From positions 1-64,000 of the forward strand of contig NZ_PDOA01000008.1 in the NCBI RefSeq assembly GCF_003116135.1: a stretch of 64,000 nucleotides of DNA, given 5' to 3'. Shown piece by piece: positions 16,099 through 24,997 of this stretch. Origin of the DNA: Teichococcus aestuarii (GTDB taxonomy: Bacteria; Pseudomonadota; Alphaproteobacteria; Acetobacterales; Acetobacteraceae). Position 1 is the first letter of the stretch, and the number at the start of each line of letters is the position of its first letter. A program made the position numbers and the translations under genes. A model generated the notes under the pieces. The model was not told the origin of the DNA, made no database searches, and saw only the letters and a list, made by a program, of their open reading frames with translations.

Positions 16099-16843
16099 GG
16101 GCGCCTCCCTCGGCGCGCATCCGCGCCGCCGCGCCATGGCCGAGATAGGCCTCGATCACCGCCGCGTCGTTGCAGACCGCGCGCGGCGGCCCCTCGGCGA
16201 TCATGCGGCCCTGCGCCAGCACATGCACATGGTCGCACAGGTTCATCACCGCCTGCATCACATGCTCGATCATCAGGATGGTCACGCCCCGCGCGCGGAT
16301 GGCGCGCAGCACCGGCAGGATGTCCCGCACCTCGGAGGGGTTGAGGCCGGCCAGAACCTCGTCCAGCAGCAGCAGGCGCGGCGCGGTGGCCAGGGCGCGG
16401 GCCAGCTCCAGCCGCTTGCGGCCGGCCACCGTCAGCGCGGCGGCGGGCGTCTCCAGCAGCGGCGCGAGGCCGACCTCCTCCGCCACGGCGCGGGCCGCGT
16501 CCAGCGCCGCCTGGCGGCCGGCGTGGCGAAGATAGGCGCCCACCGCGATGTTCTCGTGCACCGTCAGCCCCTGGAAGGGCTGCACGATCTGGAAGGTACG
16601 GGCGATGCCGCGGCGCGCCCGTCGATGCGGCGGCTCGGCCGTCACATCCTCCCCGGCGAACAGCACGCGCCCGGCGCTGGGCTCCAGGAAGCCGGAGGCC
16701 AGGGCGAAGAGCGTCGTCTTGCCCGCGCCGTTCGGGCCGATCAGCCCGGTGATGGAGCCTTCCGGCACCGCCATGCTGGCCTTGTCCACCGCCAGCAGGC
16801 CGCCGAAGCGCTTGCTCAACCCCTCGACCGAGAGAAGGATCAT
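16091..16843 (-). CDS. livG: LIV-type ABC importer ATPase LivG
   Basis: The 250-residue ATPase has Walker A GPNGAGKT (about 36-43) and the LivG feature GIARTFQIVQPFQGLTVHEN (about 85-104). The signature region is degenerate, TVAGRKRLELARAL (LSGG replaced by LTVAG), a form seen in many LivG proteins of this branch, followed by Walker B LLLLDEVLAGLNPSE. The ATG at 16843 overlaps the livM stop as ATGA. It works with LivF on the cytoplasmic face of LivHM. Confidence 0.9.
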   Translation of the reverse strand: MILLSVEGLSKRFGGLLAVDKASMAVPEGSITGLIGPNGAGKTTLFALASGFLEPSAGRVLFAGEDVTAEPPHRRARRGIARTFQIVQPFQGLTVHENIAVGAYLRHAGRQAALDAARAVAEEVGLAPLLETPAAALTVAGRKRLELARALATAPRLLLLDEVLAGLNPSEVRDILPVLRAIRARGVTILMIEHVMQAVMNLCDHVHVLAQGRMIAEGPPRAVCNDAAVIEAYLGHGAAARMRAEGGAHA

Positions 16844-17796
16844 GGCGTGGCCCTCCGCATCCGCAGGCGGCGCAGCGCGCCGACCAGCCCCGCCGGCACG
16901 AAGGCGACGGCGGCGATCAGGATGACGCCGAACAGCATCAGGTCCACCCCCGTCATCCAGCCCAGCAGGCCCTTGGTGACCTCGCCCACGCCGTGCAGCG
17001 CCAGCGCGCCGACCACCGGCCCCAGCACCGTGCCGAGGCCGCCGACGATGGCGGCGATCAGCACCTCCACCGAGATCCAGGTGCCATAGGCGATGTTGGC
17101 GTCGAGATAGAGGAAGTTCTGCGCGTAGAGCCCGCCCGCGGCGCCGGTGATGGCGCCGGAGAGGGCGATGGCGCGCAGCTTGGTGGCCAGCACATCGACG
17201 CCGAGCGCGCGCGCCGCGTCCTCGTTCTCGCGCACGGCGACGAGCTGCGCGCCGAAGCGGCCGCGGTCGATCCAGAGCGTGAGCAGCGAGACGCCGAGGA
17301 TGCAGGCCAGCACCACCCACAGCATGCCGGCGCGGCTGGCGAACTGGAAGTTGGCGAAGGATGGCTCCAGCTTGATCAGCAGCCCCGCCGCGCCGCCGGT
17401 GAAGCCGGCCGCGTTGGCGAGGATGCGCAGCACCTCGGCGAAGGCCAGCGTCACCAGGGCGAAGTAGGAGCCGCGCAGCCGGGCGCGGAAGCTGAGGAAG
17501 CCGATCATCCAGCCGGTCAGCGCCGCCAGCGCGATGCCGCAGGCGAAGCCCACCCAGGCATTCACGCCGAATGTGGTTTGCAGGATGGCGGTGGCATAGG
17601 CGCCCGTGCCGAACAGGGCGGCGTGGCCGAAGGAGAGTTGCCCGCCATAGCCGCCGAGGAGGTTCCAGCCCTGCGCGCCGAGCGCGATGATCAGCGCCGA
17701 GACGAGGAAGTTCAGCAGCAGGTTGCTGGCGAAGAGCGGCGTCAGCGCCAGCGCGCCGAGCAGCAGCGCGAGGGGAAGGATGTCGCGCGCCTTCAT
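16840..17796 (-). CDS. livM: LIV-type ABC importer permease LivM
   Basis: The 318-residue permease has about eight hydrophobic segments and the family landmarks GGYGGQLSFGHAALFGTGAY (about 48-67) and the EAA-like loop A-R-A-L-G-V-D-V-L-A-T-K-L-R-A-I-A near 195. The start overlaps the livH stop (ATGA). It pairs with LivH in the inner membrane. Confidence 0.9.
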   Translation of the reverse strand: MKARDILPLALLLGALALTPLFASNLLLNFLVSALIIALGAQGWNLLGGYGGQLSFGHAALFGTGAYATAILQTTFGVNAWVGFACGIALAALTGWMIGFLSFRARLRGSYFALVTLAFAEVLRILANAAGFTGGAAGLLIKLEPSFANFQFASRAGMLWVVLACILGVSLLTLWIDRGRFGAQLVAVRENEDAARALGVDVLATKLRAIALSGAITGAAGGLYAQNFLYLDANIAYGTWISVEVLIAAIVGGLGTVLGPVVGALALHGVGEVTKGLLGWMTGVDLMLFGVILIAAVAFVPAGLVGALRRLRMRRATP

Positions 17797-18665
17797 GCGC
17801 GGGCTCCGAACAGGCCGGTGGGCCGGAACAGCAGCACCAGGATGAAGATGAGGAAGATGCCGAGCTGGCCCAGGCTCTCGCCCAGCAGCAACCCGCCCAG
17901 GCTCTCCACCACGCCCACGATGAGGCCGCCGAGCAGCGCGCCCGTCACCGAGCCCATGCCGCCCAGCACCACGATGGTGAAGGCCACCAGCACGAAGGCG
18001 TTGCCGACGCGGGGATTGACGTAGAAGGTGGGCAGCAGCAGGCAGGCCGCGACCGCCAGGCAGGCACAGCCGATGCCGAAGGTGACGGCGAAGATGTGCC
18101 GCGGGTCGATGCCGCTGAGCTGCGCGCCGAAGCGCTCCTTGGCCACGGCGCGGATGGCGCGCCCCGTATCGGTGCGGGCCAGCAGCAGCCAGAGCAGCGC
18201 CGCCACCAGCAGCGCCACAGCGCAGCCCACCAGCCGCGGGCGGGAGAGCAGCATGGGGCCGAGCTCCACCACGTCGAACCCCATCTCGCCGCCGAGGCTG
18301 CGCGTGTCGGAGCGGAAGGCGGCGAGCAAGGCGTTCTCCAGGATGATGGAGAGGCCGAGCGTGACCAGCAGCGTGTTGCGATCCTCGCCATGGCTGGAGG
18401 GGCCGATGACGAAGCGCTGCAGCCCGTAGCCCAGCCCGTAGAACAGCAGCGCCAGCGGCAGGATGGCGGCGTAGGGGCCGATGCCGAGCAGCTGCTCCAT
18501 GCCCAGCACGGCGAACATGGCGCAGGTCAGCAGCGCGCCATGCGCGAAGTTGACGATGTGCAGCACGCCATAGACCAGGGTGAGGCCGAGCGCGACCAGG
18601 GCGTAGGCCGCCCCGGTCATCAGCCCGTTCACCACCGCCTCGGCGATGATCGCGAGGGAGTACAT
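17793..18665 (-). CDS. livH: LIV-type ABC importer permease LivH
   Basis: The 290-residue permease is mostly hydrophobic and contains the LivH landmarks GLTLVYGVLHIVNFAHGALL (about 27-46) and A-V-A-K-E-R-F-G-A-Q-L-S-G-I-D near 172, with R-P-T-G-L-F-G near the C-terminus. It begins 10 bases after the stop of the binding-protein gene. With LivM it forms the membrane channel of the first LIV importer. Confidence 0.9.
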   Translation of the reverse strand: MYSLAIIAEAVVNGLMTGAAYALVALGLTLVYGVLHIVNFAHGALLTCAMFAVLGMEQLLGIGPYAAILPLALLFYGLGYGLQRFVIGPSSHGEDRNTLLVTLGLSIILENALLAAFRSDTRSLGGEMGFDVVELGPMLLSRPRLVGCAVALLVAALLWLLLARTDTGRAIRAVAKERFGAQLSGIDPRHIFAVTFGIGCACLAVAACLLLPTFYVNPRVGNAFVLVAFTIVVLGGMGSVTGALLGGLIVGVVESLGGLLLGESLGQLGIFLIFILVLLFRPTGLFGARA

Positions 18666-18675
18666 GAGCCCGCGG

Positions 18676-19893
18676 TCAGCCCTGCACCGGGAAGACCGGC
18701 TTGGCGTCGGCGAAAGCGTCGGGGAAGATCACCTTGATGTCGCCGCCCTGCACCTGGGTGTTGACCGGCGCGGCGCCCTGGTTCTGGCCGTTGACGAACT
18801 TCGTCGGGCCGTAGGGGAGGATATGGCCGGAGAAGTCGGAGGTGGCGAGGGCCTCGATGACCTTGTTGCGGTCGGCGGCGCCGGCGCGGCCCACCGCATC
18901 CGCCACCAGCTTCACGCAGGAATAGTTCAGCGGCACGTTGTAGGCCCAGAGGCGGCCATCGGCATCGACCTTGGCCTTCAGCGCCTTCGCCTCCTCGCTG
19001 CGCGGGTCGTGCCAGTGGTTGCAATCCATCACCGCTTCGGCCGCGTCCGGGAACTCCTTGACGAAGCGGTAGTTGGAGGCGGCGCCGTTCAGCACGGCAT
19101 AGATGCCCTTGGGCCGGATGCGCTGCTGCCGCATGGTGCGCGCCAGCAGCACGAACTCGCCATAGTAGCTGGAGGGAATGACAAGGTCGGGCCGCAGCGA
19201 GCGGATGCGCAGCGCCACGTTGGACATGTCGCGCGCCGGCGTCGGGTGGGCGATGGTCTCCAGCACCTCGAAGCCGCGCTTCGGCAGCTCCGCCTGCAGC
19301 AGCCTGGCGAGGCCGGAGCCGAACAGCCCGTCCTCGTGTACCAGCACCACCGTCTTGCAGGGCTTGCCGGCGTCGTCGTTGAGGCGGACGAGGTTCTCGA
19401 GCGCCGTGCCCGTCACCATGCCGAAGCCGGGGGCGAAGCGGAAGGTGTTGCGCAGGCCGCGCGCGGTGATCTGGTCGGAGACGCCGACATCGACGATGTA
19501 GGGCAGGTCGTAGCGCGCCGCCGCCTGGCTGGCGGCTAGGCAGATCGGGCTGGCGAAGCCGCCGACGATGGCGACGACGCCCTCCGCCTGCAGCTTCTCC
19601 ACTTCCTGCACCGCCGCTTCCGGGTTGGAGCGGGCATCGGCCACCACCAGTTCCACCTTCGCGCCGCCGAGGGCCTGGATGCCGCCCGCGCCGTTGATCG
19701 CCTCCGCTGCCAGGGTGGCGCCAAGGCGGCCGAGATCGCCATCCTGCGCCAGCGCGCCGGTCAGCGGCTGCAGGATGCCGATCTTCACGGCGGCGGGCTG
19801 CGCGCGCAGCAGGCCGGGCATGGCGAGGGTCGGCAGCAGCGCCCCGGCCCGCAGGGCCGTGCGGCGGGTGATGGTCAGGCGGGATGTGCTCAT
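18676..19893 (-). CDS. periplasmic binding protein of the first LIV-type importer
   Basis: The 405-residue protein is of the LivJ/AmiC-like peripheral binding family (Peripla_BP_6). A twin-arginine-like leader (TITRRTALRAGALLPTLAMPG, about 7-28, cleavage near LRAQPA) is followed by VKIGILQPLTGALAQDG (about 35-51), the usual start of the mature domain. A loop VAIVGGFASPICLAASQAAA (about 108-127) contributes to ligand binding in this family. The ATG at 19893 overlaps the regulator stop as ATGA. It determines specificity of the importer at 15397-18665 and may also serve the second importer, which has no binding protein of its own. The ligand is not predictable. Confidence 0.9.
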   Translation of the reverse strand: MSTSRLTITRRTALRAGALLPTLAMPGLLRAQPAAVKIGILQPLTGALAQDGDLGRLGATLAAEAINGAGGIQALGGAKVELVVADARSNPEAAVQEVEKLQAEGVVAIVGGFASPICLAASQAAARYDLPYIVDVGVSDQITARGLRNTFRFAPGFGMVTGTALENLVRLNDDAGKPCKTVVLVHEDGLFGSGLARLLQAELPKRGFEVLETIAHPTPARDMSNVALRIRSLRPDLVIPSSYYGEFVLLARTMRQQRIRPKGIYAVLNGAASNYRFVKEFPDAAEAVMDCNHWHDPRSEEAKALKAKVDADGRLWAYNVPLNYSCVKLVADAVGRAGAADRNKVIEALATSDFSGHILPYGPTKFVNGQNQGAAPVNTQVQGGDIKVIFPDAFADAKPVFPVQG

Positions 19894-20720
19894 GATGACG
19901 ACTTCCTCTTGCTGCGCGGGGGCCGTGGCGTGGTGTTCTTTTCAGTGTTGGCCGCGAGCGGCGGCAATGGGCTCCAGCGCCGGGCGCCATCGGCCCCCGT
20001 GCGCTGAAGCTGCATCTCGAAGCTGAAGCGGTCCGGCCGGTAGAGCGCGTGCAGGTGCTCGACCGCGCTCCCCGCCTCGTCCTCGACAAGGCGGGTGAGG
20101 GAGAGCAGCGGGGCGCCGATCTCCACCTGCAGCGCCTGCGCCACCTCCGGCCCGGCCAGCGTGGCGCCGATGGATTGCCGCGCCCGCGCCACGCGCAGGC
20201 CGGAACGCTCGAGCAGCGCCAGCAGCGGCTGCGAGGCCATCTCCGCCTCGGAATAGGTGGTGCCGATGCGCTCGGGCACATGGGTGGTCAGGTGAGAGAA
20301 GGGCTCGCCGCCCATCAGCCGCACGCGCACCGCGCGCTGCGCGCGCTCTGCCGGCGCGAGGCCCAGCGTGGCGGCCACCGGCGCGGGCGGCAGCACATAG
20401 CCGAAGGAGAGCAGCCGCACCTCGGTGCGCCGCCCCATCTCCTTCAGATGCGTGAATACATCAGCGAAATCGACCACGGTCGGCGCCAGCACGCCGCCGC
20501 CGCGCACGAAGGTGCCGACGCCGGGGCGCCGCTCGACCAGCCCTTCATTGGAAAGCTGGTCCAGCGCGCGGCGGATGGTGACGCGGGAGACGCCGTGCTC
20601 GGCCGCGAGGTCCGGCTCGCCCGGCAGCCGCGTGCCGGCGGGCAGCGTGCCGCCGGTGATGCGGTCCCGCAGCAGCAGGTAGATCCGGCGCGCCTTGAAG
20701 GTCTCGACGGCGGCGTCCAC
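19890..20720 (-). CDS. GntR/HutC-family transcription regulator with UTRA domain
   Basis: The 276-residue regulator has an N-terminal winged helix (LPGEPDLAAEHGVSRVTIRRALDQLSNEGLVER split over about 32-64, with V-S-R-V-T-I-R-R-A as the recognition helix) and a C-terminal UTRA ligand-binding domain (about 90-245). The C-terminal tail is basic and Ser-rich. The start is GTG at 20720, with an AGAGGAA ribosome site. It heads the twelve-gene minus operon and faces leuC, with two GTCT-N8-AGAC palindromes between. HutC-type regulators usually respond to a pathway substrate and autoregulate, so it probably controls both divergent arms. Confidence 0.9.
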   Translation of the reverse strand: MDAAVETFKARRIYLLLRDRITGGTLPAGTRLPGEPDLAAEHGVSRVTIRRALDQLSNEGLVERRPGVGTFVRGGGVLAPTVVDFADVFTHLKEMGRRTEVRLLSFGYVLPPAPVAATLGLAPAERAQRAVRVRLMGGEPFSHLTTHVPERIGTTYSEAEMASQPLLALLERSGLRVARARQSIGATLAGPEVAQALQVEIGAPLLSLTRLVEDEAGSAVEHLHALYRPDRFSFEMQLQRTGADGARRWSPLPPLAANTEKNTTPRPPRSKRKSSS

Positions 20721-20743
20721 GCGGTTCCTCTCCCCTTTTCCCT

Positions 20744-20789
20744 GTCTGGTTTTCCAGACCGGCTGCTGTCTAGCCTACGAGACAGCAGC
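20744..20789. promoter_or_regulatory. tandem GTCT-N8-AGAC operators in the divergent promoter
   Basis: Site 1 is GTCTGG-TTTT-CCAGAC (20744-20759). Site 2 is GCTGCTGTCT-N8-AGACAGCAGC (20762-20789), a perfect 10-bp inverted repeat whose inner part has the same GTCT-N8-AGAC layout. The two centres are 24 bp apart, about two helical turns. They lie between the GntR gene and leuC and are the obvious binding sites for that regulator. Confidence 0.7.
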
Positions 20790-20850
20790 ATTGCGTCAAC
20801 GGTTTTTCTGCGGCATCGTCCTGGCCACAACGCCGGGGGGAGGGCAGGGC

Positions 20851-22269
20851 ATGGCCGAAGCGCCGCCGCGACGCACGCTGTTCGACAAGCTGTGGGACGC
20901 GCATGTCGTCCTCACGCGGGAGGACGGGCAGAGCCTGCTCTGGATCGACCGGCACTTCTTCCACGAGGGCTCGCACCACGCCTTCGCGCAGCTCCGCGCG
21001 CGCGGCGCGAAGGTGGCGCGTCCCGCGCTCAATATCGGTGTCGCCGACCATTACGTGCCGACGCGAACACCGCAGCGCAGCATTGCCGATTCCGGCATCG
21101 CCGGCATGGTGCAGGGGTTGGAGGCCAATGCGCGCGCCCATGGCACGCGCCTCTATGGCCTGCACGACCCGCGCCAGGGCATCGTGCATGTGGTGGGGCC
21201 GGAGCAGGGGCTGACCCTGCCGGGCCTCACCATCGTCTGCGGCGACAGCCACACCTCCACGCATGGCGCCTTCGGCGCGTTGGCCTTCGGCATCGGCGCC
21301 TCGGAAGTGGCGCATGTGCTGATGACGCAGACGCTGTGGCAGCGGAAGCCGAAGCGCATGCGCGTCACGGTGGAGGGGACGCTCCCCGCCGGCACGGGTG
21401 CCAAGGATCTGGCGCTCGCCATCATCGCCCGCATCGGCGCCGATGGCGCGCAGGGCCATGCGGTGGAATATACCGGAAGCGCCGTGCGCGGCCTCTCGAT
21501 GGAGGGGCGGCTGACCTTGTGCAACATGGCCATCGAGAGCGGCGCGCGCTGCGGCATGGTCGCGCCCGATGCCACCACGGTCGGGTTCCTGCGCGGCCGG
21601 CCGCTGGCGCCGCAGGGTGCCGCCTTTGAGCAGGCCGCCGAGGCGTGGCTCGCCCTGCCGGGCGATGCGGGCGCGGAATTCGACCGCGAGGTATCGCTGC
21701 AGGCCGGCGAGATCGCGCCCATCGTCACCTGGGGCGTCAGCCCGGAGGATGCGCTGCCCGTCACCGCCGCCATCCCCGACCCCGACCGCGCCAATGACCC
21801 CTCCCGCGCCGCGCAGATCCGCGACGCGCTGGACTATATGGGCCTCCGCCCCGGCCAGCGGCTCGAGGAGGTGCCGATCGACCGCGTCTTCATCGGCTCC
21901 TGCACCAACAGCCGCATCGAGGATCTGCGCGCGGCCGCGGCGGTGCTGGCGGGGCGGAAGGCGCGGGTGCCGGGGCTGGTCTCGCCCGGCTCCTCGCTGG
22001 TCAAGCGGCAGGCCGAGCAGGAGGGGCTGGACCGCATCTTCCGCGAGGCCGGGCTGGAATGGGTGGAATCCGGCTGCTCCATGTGCGTCGGCATGAATGG
22101 CGACCTGGTGCCGGCGGGCGAGCGCTGCGCCTCCACCACCAACCGCAACTTCAAGGGCCGCCAGGGGAAGGGGGCGCGGACGCATCTGATGTCCCCCGCC
22201 ATGGTCGCCGCCGCCGCGCTGGCGGGGCACATCGCCGATGTGCGGCCGATGCTGGAAGGCCGGAGCTGA
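20851..22269 (+). CDS. LeuC-type hydro-lyase large subunit (3-isopropylmalate/dimethylmalate dehydratase-like)
   Basis: The 472-residue aconitase-superfamily protein contains the cysteines expected for a 4Fe-4S cluster: C351 in IGSCTNSRIED, and C409 and C412 in SGCSMCVGMN. The substrate-binding GDSHTSTHGAFGALAFGIG (about 131-149) is intact. ATG 20851 has a GGAGGG ribosome site; longer frames upstream run through the operators. With the LeuD-like subunit it dehydrates and rehydrates a 2- or 3-hydroxy dicarboxylic acid. No leuA or leuB is adjacent and the gene is in a catabolic cluster, so isopropylmalate may not be the substrate; citraconate, maleate and 2,3-dimethylmalate hydratases belong to the same family. 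Confidence 0.9.
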   Translation: MAEAPPRRTLFDKLWDAHVVLTREDGQSLLWIDRHFFHEGSHHAFAQLRARGAKVARPALNIGVADHYVPTRTPQRSIADSGIAGMVQGLEANARAHGTRLYGLHDPRQGIVHVVGPEQGLTLPGLTIVCGDSHTSTHGAFGALAFGIGASEVAHVLMTQTLWQRKPKRMRVTVEGTLPAGTGAKDLALAIIARIGADGAQGHAVEYTGSAVRGLSMEGRLTLCNMAIESGARCGMVAPDATTVGFLRGRPLAPQGAAFEQAAEAWLALPGDAGAEFDREVSLQAGEIAPIVTWGVSPEDALPVTAAIPDPDRANDPSRAAQIRDALDYMGLRPGQRLEEVPIDRVFIGSCTNSRIEDLRAAAAVLAGRKARVPGLVSPGSSLVKRQAEQEGLDRIFREAGLEWVESGCSMCVGMNGDLVPAGERCASTTNRNFKGRQGKGARTHLMSPAMVAAAALAGHIADVRPMLEGRS

Positions 22270-22898
22270 TGCAGCCCTTCACCACCCTGGCGGCCCCGGC
22301 CTGCCCGCTGCCGCTGGCCAATGTGGACACGGACCAGCTCATCCCCGCCCGCTTCATGAAGCGGCCGCGCAGCGAGGGCTACGGGCGGTTCCTGCTGCAC
22401 GACCTCCGCTTCACCGAGGATGGCACGGTGCGGCCGGATTCGCCGCTCGACCGGCCGGAGCGGGCGGGCGCGCGGGTGCTCGTCGCCCGGCGCAACTTCG
22501 GCAGCGGCTCCTCGCGCGAGGCGGCGGTCTACGCGCTGGTCGATGCCGGCTTCCGTTGCGTCCTGGCGCCGAGCTTCGGCGACATCTTCGCCAGCAACGC
22601 CGTCAACAACGGGCTGCTGCCGGCGCGGCTGGAGGAGCGCGAGATCGAGCAGCTGCTCGCCTGGCTGGAACAGGGCGGCCGCGACCTCACGGTGGACCTG
22701 GAAGCCTGCGCGGTGCGGGCGGGCAACCACCGCTTCGGCTTCGCCATCGATCCGGTCTGGCGCACCAAGCTGCTGAACGGCTGGAACGACCTCGACCTGA
22801 CGCTGAGCCATGCGGAGGCCATCGCCGCCTTCGCGGAGGCCGATGCCCGGCGCCGCCCCTGGGCCGGGCTGCCGCCCCTGGGGCCGGAAGCCGGATAG
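22269..22898 (+). CDS. LeuD-type hydro-lyase small subunit
   Basis: The 209-residue swivel-domain subunit contains the family segments NVDTDQLIPARFMKRP (about 18-33) and RNFGSGSSREAAVYAL (about 75-90), the latter holding the catalytic serine loop. It overlaps the large-subunit stop by one base (TGATG), so the two are made together. Substrate specificity in this family depends largely on the small subunit loop after IPARF, here MKRPRSEGYG, close to the isopropylmalate form (lengthened FLK-type loop), so bulky branched malates are plausible. Confidence 0.88.
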   Translation: MQPFTTLAAPACPLPLANVDTDQLIPARFMKRPRSEGYGRFLLHDLRFTEDGTVRPDSPLDRPERAGARVLVARRNFGSGSSREAAVYALVDAGFRCVLAPSFGDIFASNAVNNGLLPARLEEREIEQLLAWLEQGGRDLTVDLEACAVRAGNHRFGFAIDPVWRTKLLNGWNDLDLTLSHAEAIAAFAEADARRRPWAGLPPLGPEAG

Positions 22899-22978
22899 AC
22901 ACTCCGGCACGGGGCGCGCACAAGGGACGGGTTCGGCAATCAGGATGGCGGCGAAGCACCGCCCCCGCAGGAGGATCC

Positions 22979-23845
22979 ATGAGCCTGACCCCGCCCCGCT
23001 GGCGTTCCCTGCTCTTCGTGCCCGCCCATGTGCAGCGCTTCATCGCCCGGGCGCATGAGCGGGGGGCGGATGGCATCATCCTCGACCTGGAGGACGCCGT
23101 GCCGGCGGCAGAGAAGCCCGCCGCCCGCGCCTCCCTCGCCGGCTCCATCGCCGCCATCGGCGCGCACGGGCCGGCGGTGCTGGTGCGGGTGAACCGGGGT
23201 CTGCGCGCCCTGGCGGCCGATCTGGAGGCAGCGGTGGTGCCGGGCCTGGCCGGCCTCGTGCTGCCCAAGGTGGAGGAGCCGGGCTATGTGCGGGACGTCT
23301 CCGCCGCCGTGGCGGAGCTGGAGGCGGAGCGCGGCATCGCCCCCGGCACGGTGCGGCTGCTGCTGCAGATCGAGACGCCCGCCGCCCTCTACGCCCTGCC
23401 CGCCATCGCGGGCGCCGACCCGCGCAGCGTGGCGATGATGCTGGGGCCGGAGGATTTCTGTGCGGCGCTCGGTGCCATCCCCGGACCGGCGGCGCTGCTC
23501 GGCCCCAACCTCGCCGTGCTGATGGCCGCCCGCGCGGCGGGGCTGATGCCGATGGGCTTCGTCGGCAGCATCGGCCAGTTCCAGGACCTGGACGCCTTCC
23601 GCCGCACCATCGCCGAGGCGCGGCAGCTCGGCTTCCGTGGCGCGCTGGCGGTGCACCCGGCGCAGGTGGCCATCATGAACGAGGTCTTCGCGCCCGATGC
23701 CGCCGAGATCGACTGGGCGCGCCGCGTGGTGGCGGGCGACGCGGAGGCGCGCGCCGCGGGCCGTGGCGCCTTCCAGATCGACGGCAAGATGATCGACCCG
23801 CCGGTGGTGCGCCGCGCCGAGGAGATCCTGGCGCTGGCCGGATAA
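22979..23845 (+). CDS. HpcH/HpaI family aldolase, citrate lyase beta-subunit-like
   Basis: The 288-residue protein starts with WRSLLFVPAHVQRFIARA (about 7-24) and carries DGIILDLEDAVPAAEK (about 30-45), RVNRG, and GPEDFCAALG (about 158-167), all typical of the CitE/malyl-CoA lyase branch. Relatives cleave or form citramalyl-CoA, malyl-CoA or beta-methylmalyl-CoA, or act as thioesterases on them. It follows leuD after 80 bases with its own AGGAGG site (about 22970-22975). A C-C cleavage role after the LeuCD step is likely, in parallel with the cysteine-loop lyase on the other strand. Confidence 0.87.
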   Translation: MSLTPPRWRSLLFVPAHVQRFIARAHERGADGIILDLEDAVPAAEKPAARASLAGSIAAIGAHGPAVLVRVNRGLRALAADLEAAVVPGLAGLVLPKVEEPGYVRDVSAAVAELEAERGIAPGTVRLLLQIETPAALYALPAIAGADPRSVAMMLGPEDFCAALGAIPGPAALLGPNLAVLMAARAAGLMPMGFVGSIGQFQDLDAFRRTIAEARQLGFRGALAVHPAQVAIMNEVFAPDAAEIDWARRVVAGDAEARAAGRGAFQIDGKMIDPPVVRRAEEILALAG

Positions 23846-24011
23846 GGCTGCCCGGGCCGTGCCCTGGCGGCGAGGCCAAATCCTCCACCGCAAAGGCGGC
23901 CCGGCAGTAACCCAGGATTGTATGGCAATATGCTGATTTGTTGACGGGCTTGGAGGCCCATGGAACAGTAGCGCAACGCTGGCAGCACATGTCAGGAAAA
24001 GGGGAGAGAGA

Positions 24012-24065
24012 ATGAACGAGAAAGCGTGGGCCATGCCCGCGCGGCTGGAGGCGTGCCGCGCATGA
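24012..24065 (+). CDS. 17-residue ORF overlapping the second livH start
   Basis: ATG at 24012 follows a strong GGGGAG site and encodes MNEKAWAMPARLEACRA before a TGA that overlaps the livH ATG (ATGA). It lies where a binding-protein gene would normally stand. It could be a leader peptide coupling translation into livH, or the remnant of a lost gene. No homology can be judged at this length. Confidence 0.35.
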   Translation: MNEKAWAMPARLEACRA

Positions 24066-24997
24066 TGGAATGGCTTTCCGATAACGGGCTGCTGCTGGGG
24101 CTCGCGGTGCTGGACGGGCTGGCCTCGGCCGCCGCCATCTTCATGGTGGCGGTGGGGCTGAACCTGGTGTTCGGCGTGCTGCGCATCCTCAACGTGGCGC
24201 ATGGCAGCCTCTACGCCATCGGCGCCTACACCGCCGCCTCGCTCACCGCCGCGATGGTCGCCGCCGGGCTGCCGGCCTGGCTCTCCTACCCGATGCTGGT
24301 CATCGCCGCGGCGCTGGTGGGCGTCATCCTCGGCCCGCTGATCGAGCGCGTGCTGCTCAAGCGGGTGGAGACGCAGGAGCCGGTGCTGCAGCTCCTCGTC
24401 ACCTTCGCGCTGTTCATGATCCTCGAGGATGTGCAGAAACTCATCTGGGGGGTGCAGCCCGTCTCCAACGAGACGCCGATGCAGCTGCTCGGCACGGTGG
24501 ACGTGCCCTTCGGCGCCGATGTCATCCCCTTCACCGCCTACCAGCTCTTCGTGCTGCCGGGCATCGCGCTGCTGACCCTGGTGGGGCTCGCCTGGTTCAT
24601 GCGCCGCACACTGACGGGGCGCGTCATCGTCGCCGTCACCACCGACCGCGAGGCGGCCACCTCCCAGGGCATCGACGCGGCGAAGGTGACGATGCTCACC
24701 TTCACCTTCGGCGCCGCGCTGGCGGCGCTGGGCGGCGCGCTGGCCTCGCCCATGACCTCCATGGTGCCGGGCATCGGCGCCTCCACCATCGTGCTCTCCT
24801 TCGCCGTGGTGGCGACCGCCGGCCTCGGCCAGATCGAGGGCGCGGCGCTGGCGGCGGTGATGATCGGCCTCGGCCGCTCCATCGCCGTCTACCTGGAGCC
24901 GGAGCTGGAGGTGGTGATCCCCTACCTGATCATGGTGCTGGTGCTGCTGGTGCGGCCGCAGGGCCTGTTCGGCGTGACGGAGACGCGGCGCATATGA
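24062..24997 (+). CDS. livH: second LIV-type permease LivH
   Basis: The 311-residue permease has the family landmark GLNLVFGVLRILNVAHGSLY (about 32-51) and six to eight hydrophobic segments, ending V-R-P-Q-G-L-F-G. ATG 24062 is preceded by a GGAGG site and overlaps the 17-codon ORF. It heads the second LIV cassette (LivH, M, G, F), which has no binding protein in the expected place. The sequence is only distantly related to LivH at 17793-18665, so the cassette is not a recent duplication. Confidence 0.9.
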   Translation: MMEWLSDNGLLLGLAVLDGLASAAAIFMVAVGLNLVFGVLRILNVAHGSLYAIGAYTAASLTAAMVAAGLPAWLSYPMLVIAAALVGVILGPLIERVLLKRVETQEPVLQLLVTFALFMILEDVQKLIWGVQPVSNETPMQLLGTVDVPFGADVIPFTAYQLFVLPGIALLTLVGLAWFMRRTLTGRVIVAVTTDREAATSQGIDAAKVTMLTFTFGAALAALGGALASPMTSMVPGIGASTIVLSFAVVATAGLGQIEGAALAAVMIGLGRSIAVYLEPELEVVIPYLIMVLVLLVRPQGLFGVTETRRI

